A stretch of DNA of 64,000 nucleotides, from contig JAAOMT010000429.1 of the NCBI GenBank assembly GCA_016748015.1, positions 124,001 to 188,000 of the forward strand, in the 5' to 3' direction. The notes under the pieces were generated by a model. That model had not been told where the DNA came from, did not search any database, and saw only the letters and a list, made by a program, of their open reading frames with translations. Source of the DNA: Geosiphon pyriformis (taxonomy: Eukaryota; Glomeromycota; Glomeromycetes; Archaeosporales; Geosiphonaceae). The position numbers and the translations under genes were made by a program. Shown piece by piece: positions 46,087-56,201 of this stretch (position 1 is the stretch's first letter; each line of letters starts with the position of its first letter).

Positions 46087-47058
46087 TGTTACCAGAGGTT
46101 TTTGGTCTTTTTTCTTAAATGTTGTAACTGTCTGTTGGTTACAAATTCACGTTTTCTAGAAGTAGTTGAATCTCCAGTAACTGAATTTATCTTCAAATTA
46201 TTTCCTATAATTTGAACTGCTGGGCTTATAAGTGGAATGGCCAATTCTATGCCAGTTGCTTTGTGTAGTTACGTTGTAGTAAATGTCAACTCTTTCCCAA
46301 GAATTGCTTGTCTAGAAGCTCACTAAAATGTGTAGTTACTTTGCTGTGAAAGTCAACTCTCCTACAGGAATCTTGTTTGTAGGCTACCCTAATGATTGTA
46401 ATAAGAAAAGAAAAGAAAAATAAAAAAAATGTAAAAGAAATAGAATTTTATCAAGGGAAACGTTTTTCTATCTAGGCCTAGAGTCACTAACAGTTTATTG
46501 AAATTAGTAGCTAATCAATTTCAAAATGTTAGTTGGGTTTTAAGGATTTTCTAAGTGTAATAATTAAAGAATTTAGTTTTTTTGAATTATTTGATTTTTT
46601 TTTTTTTTTTGTGTGTGTAGGAATGGTTCTAAGTGATAAATCTAAAGTAAGATACATTTTTTCGAAAAGAGAAGCTCTTCTTTTATACAACTTGTCATAA
46701 CACTATTCTATGAACTTGAATTTTGCTCTTTTCTACAATTTTGCTGAACTAAAGATACATTTCGGCAAACTACAAGTTATTTCTGCAAACTATTAGATAT
46801 TTCAGTGAACTATCAATTATTTCAGCAAATTTCTACAAATTTCGGCAAACTTTTGAATGTTACATATTTCGGAGTATTGCATGATTAATTATTGCAATTA
46901 GGTTATATTTGTGTTATGTACAAATTGGGTTATTAATTAAATAATAATTTTGGATATTTTGTTAATGTAATAAGTGATAATTTGAAACAATAATATATGC
47001 TAATTAATAATAAAGATAATTTCATGCTAAATAATATCTCTAATTTCATCTGGTAACA
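46087..47058 (-). repeat. E4 5' LTR (972 bp)
   Basis: Collinear with 37195-38165; differences seen are nearly all transitions. Includes the U3 array (46755-46860). Confidence 0.95.
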
Positions 47059-47062
47059 TCAG

Positions 47063-47518
47063 TTACATTTTATTCAATAATCTTCAAATACTACAATTAC
47101 ACATTTTAAGAAAAGAGTAAGAAATAACCAATAAGTAATCTTTTATCTCAAGATGTTTAGATACTTGAAGATAAGAAAAAAGAAATTAGCAATAAAAGTA
47201 TAATTGAAATGAAAGTTGTTATTTTATTTCTTTTTTTCTTTGATTCTTATATGCTTTTCTACAGCTAAGAGATTTATTACTTATATAACTATTAAAAAAA
47301 GTTAATGATTAGATCAATGACTAGGTTAATGATTAGGTTAATAATCAGGTCAATAATTAGGTTATTGATCAGGTCAATGATTAGGTCAATGATCAGATCA
47401 ACAGTCAGGTCTTTGATTAGGTCAATGATTACTATCTAAAAATAGGATGGCTAATTATATGACATTAGTGGCTAATACATGTGATAATTAATAAGAAATA
47501 TAGGTTTCAACTGTAACA
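47063..47518 (-). repeat. E3 5' LTR, part 2, with GTCAATGATTAG array
   Basis: Continues from 37194 through the E4 target. 47300-47430 holds about ten 12-bp units of the type AGGTCAATGATT, the U3 array of this family (shorter and more decayed at 5985-6065). Ends CTGTAACA at 47518. Confidence 0.85.
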
Positions 47519-49515
47519 ATACAATCTAAAACTAAGATAAAAATTTGTAATTTTACCAAAGTTAATAATAATAAACTATAAATATTTATAAATATTTTTT
47601 TTATTAAAGTTTAATAAACAAGACCCAAAAACTACTTAGAATAATATATCAAACTAAGTAATCTAAACTAGACACTAATCATGCATTTTTCACACATAAC
47701 CAACCACTCAGACCAGTTAAGGACAAACTACATTAATGCTACAGAAAAAAACTTACCCAAAGATACCATTTTTTAAATAACAGAAAACAAAGTTGTACTG
47801 CAAGAAACCAAACCAACTAACCACTCAGCAGTTTTAAAAGGATCAGTTTTAACATCAATGGACTCATGCTCCCAAAGAGACATTAAGTTGGAAAACACCT
47901 TATTACTCACAACAGACGGAAGCTTTGAATTACCAGACATATCAATGTCCTCCATGCAGTATTTTTTTTTCAAAGAAACCACTTTCCTCTTCAACTTATT
48001 AACAGTCTTACTAAAAGAATTTATATGCACCAAAACCTTATTAATTCTAAGACCAAAAGCACTACTTAAAACCAAATTACTATTAATAAACTGTTTAAAA
48101 GTTGTAATCAAAGAGCCAATAGGCTTAATAATAGACTCAACCAAAGCAGAAAGCTTAGTTAAATTAGATTCCAAAGAAAACAATTAGGACAGCACCAAAG
48201 AGTTACCAACAACAACTGAAGAAGAGACAAAAGGTGACAAAAGTGGAAATCCAAAAAAGCTTAAAGGAGCAAAAGCCTTGGCATAAGACTTAGAACCAAC
48301 AAAGCATGATGTAAACATTTTAGAAAACTTGGGAGGCAGAGGCAAAGAAACCTTACAGTTCACAGTCAGATGACCCAGCTTTTAACACTTGAAACAATGC
48401 CAATAACCAGAAGTTTTTTACCAAATATAGTATTTTCTCAGTGTACTAGTTTTAACAATAGCAGAATCCAAATCAGCTTGAAAATTAAATGTAACCAGAG
48501 TAAACTGAAAACAACAACCAAACTCAAAAGAATGAGGAATAAAACATGTCTGACCACCAACTTGAGAAATCATATTACTAATCTCAAAAACTGTACATTC
48601 AAAAGGAAGATTAACCAACTTGGCCTTAAACTTATTATGAGACAAAATAGTCTTATTTTGATTTACCAGAGGGAGGATTCTAACACTATTTTTGTCCACC
48701 AAGATTGACTAATGATTCAAAGCAGACACAGCAGAGTCTAACTTCTCAAAATAAACCACTACATACTGCCAAATGCCAACAAACTTTAGCACAATATGAA
48801 TAACATTACTAAACACATTGAAAGCAGTCTTAATGTCAGCAGCAGACACACCCAAGGACACATTATGCAGTATAACAGCAGCAAAAAGGGAACCAGACTC
48901 AGAAATCACCAAAAACTTGGCAATTTTAAGAGTGGCCAAATGTACAGAGCTTGTAAGCTCAACCAAAAATGCAGCTTCTAAAGACACTTGAAAAGCAAAC
49001 TCCATACAAAACAGCTTTATATTGTCCTTTGATACTGACTTTGCATCCAAAAAACCATGTACTGACTGAAAAACAGCCTTAACATGAGCCAATTTGATCT
49101 TAAAAGTGGCACCAAACACCAAAGTAGAGACCATCCACTTAGCAAATTTTTGACAACTAGTAATAGTTTCTCAAGCACCACCAGAAGTAGCACCAGAGGA
49201 AAAGATGATTCAGTTTCCATTTGATCAGCCCAGTTTTTAAAAACAGGTGACTCAACAGAAGAAGATTGTTTTGTTTCTAAAACTGGCAAAAATCTGCCAA
49301 AAGACACTATATTTGACAACACAGTTAGTGGTTGATCTTGGCTCATCTTAAATGATATGTTAGATGATGTTATAGAGATCTCATCTAAGATCTTATTGGG
49401 AACCACAAAGAGATTCAATGCAACAATAGCAGAGGCAAGTAACTGTCCCCATTTTTCTGAACTTTTGGTCTTTTTAACCATTTTTTTTGAAGAAAAAGTA
49501 CCAATAGCATCAGAT
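47519..49515 (-). pseudogene. LINE L1 ORF1 (RRM-like plus zinc knuckle), truncated downstream
   Basis: Minus-strand frame from ATG 49481 (MVKKTKSSEKWGQLL) to about 47740, with one frameshift near 49200 and about five stops. RRM-like part: LFAAVILHNVSLGVSAADIK ... WQYVVVYFEKLDSAVSALNH; knuckle CFKC-stop-KLGHLTVNCK near 48370; then a Ser/Pro/Leu-rich stretch and a coiled-coil-like region (LRINKVLVHINSFSKTVNKL). ORF1 proteins of such LINEs bind RNA. Stops sit where Trp or Gln is expected (NH-stop-SILV). Sequence downstream on this strand is lost at the E3 boundary. Confidence 0.8.
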
Positions 49516-50030
49516 GTTAAAGCTATGAAAAGGAATACCAGTTTGTTAATATATTTATATTAAGACTAAAATTTAAAAAATAAATAAAAACTTTATTAAT
49601 AATAAATAAAAATCTAAATTTTTAACAAAACTATTAATAAAAACAGTAATAATATTTAATTAACTTTCTTTAAGCTTTTTTTAATTATTTTAAAACCATA
49701 AAAATTAAATAAACAATAATATAAATTAGTAAAAAATATCAAAAAATATCTATTAATAAAACTATTTTTATTTATAAATATAATAATAAGTTAAATTAAG
49801 CAAAAACTAAATTTTTAAAATCAAGTTTTTTTAACAATAAAATTTTTTTAATTAAAACAAAAATCATAATAATTTAAAAATTAATTTATAAAAACAATAC
49901 TAAATTATTTTAAAAACTTAATTATATTATAAAAATTTCTTTTTTTTTTGTTCTAAATTCCCAAAAAAGAGTCAAAAAAAGTTTTTGAAAGAAGTTTTTT
50001 ACCATTCAGTATGATAAATTTAAACTATTT
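49516..50030. other. AT-rich spacer between divergent LINEs
   Basis: About 500 bp, almost entirely A/T, with T- and A-runs and no ORF beyond chance. It separates the 5' ends of L1 (minus) and L2 (plus), so it should hold the 5' UTRs of both or decayed flanking sequence. No target duplication or promoter could be identified. Confidence 0.6.
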
Positions 50031-52564
50031 TTGCTTGACTATAAGGCCACTATTGGCTGTAGTATTGCTATTATAAAGAAAACTGTTAAAAGTTCTGGTT
50101 TTGGCACTAATAGTAGGAATGTTGTTTTTAGGAAGAAAAGAAAGAGTGTTGTGCTAAAGAATAGTATTACTTATGATATAGCTTTTACTAATAAGATGGT
50201 TAGAAATTCTTGGAATTCTAAAGTTAGAAATACAACTGAATCTGATAATGTTAACATAGAAAAGAAATTTCTAGTAAAAAAAACCAGTGTAAATTATGAT
50301 AAAAAGAATGTGTCTATTGAAAGTAATTCTGATCAAATACCAAAGAGACTGAGATTGGTGACAAAAAAGACTTTGAAAACATCTTTGGAAAAGATAAATT
50401 TTTTGGTTTACAATAATGATGATGTTTTTTTGAATGTTTCTGTAGTCCTCTCTCCTTTTCTAAAAAACTTGGTTAATATTCAAGTCAGAAAGTCTTTTGC
50501 TATGAATATTGAACCAGATAAATTGCCAAGAAATCATCTTAAAAGAAGCTAACAGTGGTCAGAAAAATATTTTCAAAAATCAATAATTTTAGAGAAGCCT
50601 CTATTTTCTCAAAATTTGCTGAAATCATCAGAGCAACATTTATTTCTAAATTGAGCTTGGCACAAGTTTCTAAAATGGCAAAGATGGCAAAAATTTTGGT
50701 AAATATTGATCTTAAGAAATTTACTGGTTGTGTAAATTGGGCTGTGATAATAAAAGAAATTTCTGTTAGAACATCAGCTAAAACTGTACACATTGTACTA
50801 TTTGAGTTTAAAATAATTAAGTCAATTAAGATGCAGTTGGTGGAACTTTGGCAGAAAACTGTAGTTGAGTTTGAGCAATCAGAGCATGCTAATTTAGTCA
50901 CAGCAAAGTGGTCCATTCTAATTGGAAAAAATGCTATACATGTTGCTAGATCTGATAAGGACAAGAAATCTTGAGATAAAAGAGATATTCATAAAGTGCT
51001 GTTTTACACTTTGCTTTTGGGAACCAATACACATAATATTTGGGATTATGTCAGCTCAATAGATGAAAAAATTTGTATTATTGACTGCCATCTAGTTACT
51101 TATGCTCAGACCAAATATGCAATTGTTTGTTTTGACTCTACACCTTCTCTGGATGTTGTTATGGAGACCACACCAGTATTATAGAATGCTATTACTCATA
51201 AAAAGAAAACAGATATAGAAAAACAGTAGACTAATAAGAGAGTAGTAGTTAGCATATAAACATATTGCTCAGCAATGTAAGCATTACTTGAGAAATTATA
51301 GAACATTGTTTGAGAATGTAAGCAATCTTGTAGAACTCAAATTATGTATATATAGCAGTAATATCAAAAGTTAAAAAATTAGTCAAGGAGACTCAAAGTC
51401 AATTGATTTGTAGAGTCAATTAGACTCATAGAATTAATTAGACTCATAAATCATAATTATTAAAAATAAAAAAAAAAAGAATCGGAGAGTTAAAAATCTT
51501 CCATCCACAAATATTAAATAAATAAATTATTTACCATCCAAATCCACTCTTTATTATCAATACTTTATGTTGATAGTAATTAATACTTAACCATACTGGA
51601 ACAATAGCTCTTGATCATGGCTATTGACAGGATACTAATTTGCAATTGCTTTTGTTTATTTTTTTATTTTCTTTTATTTTATTTTATTTTTTTTTGTTAT
51701 TTTTTTGGTTTTACTAAATTGATTAAGGATTAAGTGCTGAGATACAGATGTTATAGAGACTGGTAAAAGACCAATGAAACAAGGGTAGAACACTCATAGA
51801 TTTGAGAATAGCTTACTAAGAGGATTACCAGCCATCACATTGAGAAAAAAATTTGACAGAATTGCAATTCCAGAAGGCTACTGAAAACAACTATTAAATC
51901 TCTGTCCATTATACAAAGAACTTTACAACCAAAACCTTCAGATATCAACACCTGAGTACCAATTAAACACCAAGTTACAGATTTGTTATTTGACTTGAGA
52001 CCCCAAATAATCATCTGTAACAATGCTAATCTATATTGGTCTCAATTGGACTTTGCCAAATATACTAAGTATGAAAAATTGGGTTATACATTATTGGACT
52101 GTATTTCTGGTAAGAAAAATTCTCTTGGTGTTCCTTTTCATAAGATGCTATTTAAGAAAGATAAAAGCAGATTGGTTTCCGTTTATATTAAGTATTTAAT
52201 TCTTATTGCTCACTCTGTCTTTTTTGGTAGTGCTTCTTGGACAAAAATTGTTGGTGGATCTTTTTTTCCTTTACATAATAATTTGGCTTATTCTGATTCT
52301 TTTTCAAAGATAAAACCTCTTTTGCCTATTGTTAATAAGTTGGAATTATGTTTGGTAAACATTAAAAGCAGTCTTACCAGTCTTACAAAACAAATTGGTA
52401 AGTTGATTAAGAGATTGAAGTTACTTGTGCTGATGATTTCCCAGTCTAACCTTGAATATCAGCCATTGGTGACTCCTCCATCACAAAATCAGGACTTGAA
52501 TAAGACTATTAATAGTAAGACTGTTATGGTTTTGGGCTTTTCTGTCCTCTCTAATATAGTGTGA
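50031..52564 (+). pseudogene. LINE L2 ORF1 (RRM-like), split by solo LTR S3
   Basis: ATG 50031 opens a Lys/Ser-rich N-part (173 codons); a frameshift near 50530 leads to an RRM-like domain: NWAVIIKEISVRTSAK ... EFKIIKSIKMQLVELWQKTVV, then AKWSILIGKNAIHVA. S3 interrupts at ATGC; frame is unchanged after its removal (PVL-stop-NANLYWSQLDF). The knuckle has become YTKYEKLGYTLLDC: two Cys and the His are Tyr. A coiled-coil-like end (SLTSLTKQIGKLIKRLKLL) closes the ORF at 52564. Confidence 0.8.
51190..52022 (+). mobile_element. S3: solo LTR in L2 with a different U3 array
   Basis: 833 bp, TATTACTCATAAAAAG to ATCTGTAACA, perfect duplication ATGC (51186-51189, 52023-52026). The TATA region, T/C tract and U5 half are family 1, but the U3 array consists of GTAAGCA/ATTGTTTGAGAA-like units (51262-51335), not GAATTCC units. 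Confidence 0.9.
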
Positions 52565-52679
52565 TTGGAAAACATGCTAGAAGAACTTACTGCTTCAGTG
52601 CTGAGTCTGTTAGCACATTTTAATAGTTTGGTTTTGGCTGGTAGTACACTTTTTAAACCCCTTTTTCAATGAGTGATCT

Positions 52680-55175
52680 GATGTAGAAAATTGCTACAAG
52701 CAATATTAGGAGAATGAACAATTCTACAAAACAGATTGATATCATTTGTTAGCACAAAGACATAAACAATTTGGTTTCTATTTTCACAGAAATAAAGCTG
52801 AAAGAAAAGGTTTACCCATAGATTGTCAACAAGTTTAATGGTATTCAGGTATTTATTTTTAATTTAGATTCTGGGTATTTGAGTGCTAGTGTTGTAATTG
52901 TCATGAATTTTTTTTTGGCAAAACATGTGTATAAGGTTTCTAAGATGCCTGGTTGGCTTCTTTCTATTAAGTTACTTTTCAAAAATAAACTTTCTGTTTC
53001 AATTTTGGGGCTTTATGCTGGTGTTTTCTCAGTGGTTTGATTTTCTCAAGCTAGTAAAATCAATTTTCTGATTGTGAAGACTGTGAATAAGTTTTCTTTT
53101 ATCATTCTAGGTGGCAATTTTAATAAAAATGATTTCCATAAATGTGCTAGTTTCAAGAAGTGCCTTGATTTGGGATTGGTTAATTTGTTGGTTAGAAGTT
53201 TACTTACAAGATTGTTTACATAGAAGAATTCTAAAGGTGTGTTTAAAACAATTGATTACATGTTTGTCTTTTTGAATTTGGTTAATACAATAGTAGATTG
53301 TAAAGTTAAAGATATTAGTGATTACTTTAACTCAGATTACCAAGCCATTTTTGTTTCTGTTGGTTTGAATGGCTTGTTGAATATACATCTGAATTTTTTG
53401 TGTAAACAGGCTAATAAAAACCATTGAAAATTTGACATTAAATATGTTGATGAGACAAAATAGACTAATTTTAAGAATACTATGATAACTAATATAGTCT
53501 TGTTTTTTGATAAGTTTATCTTTTTTAATAAGTTTTCAGATCTAGATTTTATGTAAGATGTTGTTTGCAAAGTGATGATTTTTTTGGTTAGAAAGATATT
53601 TGAGAAAAAATGGTTCAAAAACTTTGATAATGTCTTTACCAAGAACTTTTCAAAATTTCACAGACTGAAAGTTTTGATTTTAAAGATTGTTAAGACTTCT
53701 CATATGAAAGGCAATAATAGGTTTGCATTTTTAATAAGCAGCTAAACAGTTTTAAACTTTGATAAGACTTTAACTATTCAAGTTCTATTCAAGTTTTGAT
53801 CATGTAAGATTTACTCTTTTTGGCATAAGAAAAACTTATTATGCTTTTAAGCTTGCTGAATTTCTAAAGACTAAAAAGTCAGATATTAGGTCTGCCATTA
53901 ATAAATAAATAGAAAGTTTTGCTTCTGATAAAGATCACACTATCAAGAATGTATTAGAACATTTTTTTTATAAGGTGGAATTGGATTATCTAGTTATTAA
54001 TAATAAATTGATTCTGGAATCTGATCTGGTTAAGGCCAAGATAGATGTGATTATAGAAGGATAGATTAGAGAATGTGTAATGGTTTCTGATATCTTTGAT
54101 AATTGGTTTTGTTAATACCAGCCATTGAAATATGTTTTTAATAATGCTTTTTCAGATGTAATGTGTCCAGTTGGCTTTAATAAATTGTTTTGTGTAATTT
54201 TTGATCTGCTTGATGACAAAGCTGCTGGTTTTTCTAATATTTCAAATAAGCTTTGAAAACATTACAACAAATCAGTTTTAGATATGCTTTTAGTGTTTTT
54301 GAACACTTGTTTGTCTTGCAAATTTATGCCCAGTTCTTGAAAAGATACTTGGATCTCAATAATCTTCAAACCATATAAATAAAAGGATGTTTTCATAAAT
54401 ACTTGTCCTATCACTCTAATTGAAATGGCTCATAAGATTTTTTCTAAGATTTTGTCTAATAAGATTTTATTGACATGCAACATTTTTAATGTTCTTTATG
54501 GAGACAATTTTTCAGTTCTAAAAGATACAATTATGCAATCTCCAATTTGTGTAGTTGACTCTATAATAAAAGATGCTTTGGAAAAGAACTGTGAACTCTG
54601 GCTGGTTTTGCAAGACATACAAAAGACTTACAATTCTGTTGGTTGGGAGCAGCTTAAAAAAAGCTTGATTAGAATTAAAATATATAGCAAATTTATTTCT
54701 TTTTTCAGTAGTATTCACGATAATTGCATCAACAGAGTTATGACAGACTTTGATTTAACAGGTAGTTATTATGTGCATGATGCTTTAGATGAAGAAAAAG
54801 TCTTCTTACTTTTTCTTTGGTATATATTTTACAATTCTCTTCTTTGTAAAGTCAATAGACAAAAAAGTGTGTATAAATATAGATTAAATTTTTACTTTAT
54901 TTTAAGAAATAGTCATGCAAAATCTAAAGCTAGGTTGTCTTCTTTTTTCACTATTAAAGCTTTTGTTGATGATACAATTTGGGTTGATAGCAGTCAAAGT
55001 GCCACCCAACATATTTTCAATGTTATCAGTGAATTTTTTTGGATTAATAACATTTCTATCAATACCAACAAGACTGTAGTTATTCTTATTAATTGCAAAG
55101 TTGTTAGTTCTACTTTGTTTATTAGTGGCTTGCCTATTTTTATTGCCAAAAAAAAAGAATTTCATTAATACTTGG
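52680..55175 (+). pseudogene. LINE L2 ORF2: APE-type endonuclease and RT, cut by E6
   Basis: Starts about MRKIATSNIRRMNNSTKQ. Endonuclease: FTEIKLK with the catalytic Glu, IILGGNFNKN (GGDFN expected, Asp to Asn), DYMFVFLNL, SDYQAIFVSVGL (SDH expected, His to Tyr). Many stops until RT, whose last 247 codons (54425-55168) are open: ELWLVLQDIQKTYNSVGW (motif A), HDALDEEKVFLLFLW (motif B), AFVDDTIWVDSS (motif C intact), INTNKTVVILI. Interrupted at KEFH-stop-YLG by E6; RNase H is beyond. The combination suits an I/Tad-like clade; clade not tested. Confidence 0.85.
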
Positions 55176-56156
55176 TGTTACCAGACGAAATTAGAGATAT
55201 TATTTAGCATGAAATTATCTTTATAATTCTTATCATTAATTAGCATATATTATCGTTCAAATTACTACTTATTATATTAGCAAAATATCTGAAATTATTA
55301 TTTAATTAATAAACTCAATTTGCACATAACATAAATATAACCTAATTGCAATGATCAATCATGTAATACTCTGAACTATATAACATTCAAAAAGTTCGCC
55401 GAAATTTGTAGAAATTTGCCGAAATAATTGATAGTTCACCGAAATATCTAATAGTTCACAGAAATAACTTGTAGTTCACTGAAATGTATCTTTAATTCAG
55501 CAAAATTGTAAAAAAGAGCAAAGTTCAAGTTCATAAAATAGTGTTACGACAAATTGTATAAAAGAAGAGCTTCTCTTTTCGAGAAAATGTATCTTACTTT
55601 AGATTTATCATTTAGAACCATTTCTACATACACAAAAAGAAATAAATATCAAATAATTTGAAAAACCAAATTCTTTAATTATTGTACTTGGAAAATCCCC
55701 AAAACCCAACTAACGTTTTGAAATTGATTAGCTACCAATTTCAGTAAACTGTTAGTGACTCCAGGCCTGAATAGAAAAACGTTTCTCTTGATAAAATTCT
55801 ATTTCTTTTACATTTCTTTTATTTTTCTTTTTTTTTCTTATTACAATCATTAGGGTAGCCTACAGACGAGATTCCTGTAGAAGAGTTGACTTTCACAGCA
55901 AAGTAACTACACATTTTTAGTGAGCTTTCAGACAAGCAATTCCTGGGAAAGAGTTGACGTTTACTACAATGTAACTATACAAAGTAACTGGTATGGAATT
56001 GGCCATTCCACTTATAAGCCCAGCAGTTCAAATTATAGGAGATAATTTGAAAATAAATTCAGTTACTGGAGGTTCAACCACATCCAGAAAATGAGAATTC
56101 ACAGCAAACAGGTATCAACAACATTTAAGAAAAGAGACCAAAAACCTCCAGTAACA
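55176..56156 (+). repeat. E6 5' LTR (981 bp)
   Basis: TGTTACCAGACGAAATTAGA to CCAGTAACA. Collinear (reversed) with the E4 LTRs. A T/C-rich tract at 55797-55840. Confidence 0.95.
55391..55505 (+). repeat. U3 array of AGTTCACCGAAAT-type units in the E6 LTR
   Basis: Five or six units of about 20-22 bp, e.g. AGTTCACCGAAATATCTAAT, 215-330 bp into the LTR. The E4 LTRs hold the same array. Confidence 0.8.
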
Positions 56157-56158
56157 TT

Positions 56159-56176
56159 TGGTGCTCTCCCATGGAA
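56159..56176 (+). other. E6 primer binding site
   Basis: TGGTGCTCTCCCATGGAA; one change from E4. Confidence 0.8.
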
Positions 56177-56201
56177 ACAACATAGCAAAAACAACTTCAA
56201 A

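Larger units (their letters stand above)
37195..47058 (-). mobile_element. E4: full-length family-2 dUTPase-class element
   Basis: 9.86 kb, LTRs 971 and 972 bp, perfect target duplication TCAG (37191-37194, 47059-47062). Minus-strand order: primer site, gag, protease, Cys module, dUTPase, RT, RNase H, integrase in another frame, downstream ORF, polypurine tract. The LTRs look over 90% identical, differing mainly by transitions, so it is younger than E2. Several single-base shifts, stops and a 6-bp loss in the RT active site. Same family as E6, in opposite orientation 8 kb away. Confidence 0.95.
5935..47518 (-). mobile_element. E3: outermost Ty3/gypsy-type element, no dUTPase, three pieces
   Basis: Minus-strand element occupying 5935-10554, 34974-37194 and 47063-47518 after removal of E2 and E4. 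Its left LTR is also cut by E5. Order: 5' LTR, primer site, gag with knuckle, protease, acidic linker, RT, RNase H, integrase, downstream ORF, polypurine tract, 3' LTR. The E2 target CTGG/CTAA lies in coding sequence and removal restores the frame (ITFDQ-LITHLQ). The 4 bases right of the element are ATAC; the left end is outside the window, so its own duplication cannot be tested. RT reads YLDN and protease DSK, so it is dead. Confidence 0.8.

Noticed and set aside
47519-47522. ATAC as the E3 target duplication
   Set aside because: The other end of E3 is not in the window, so it cannot be compared.
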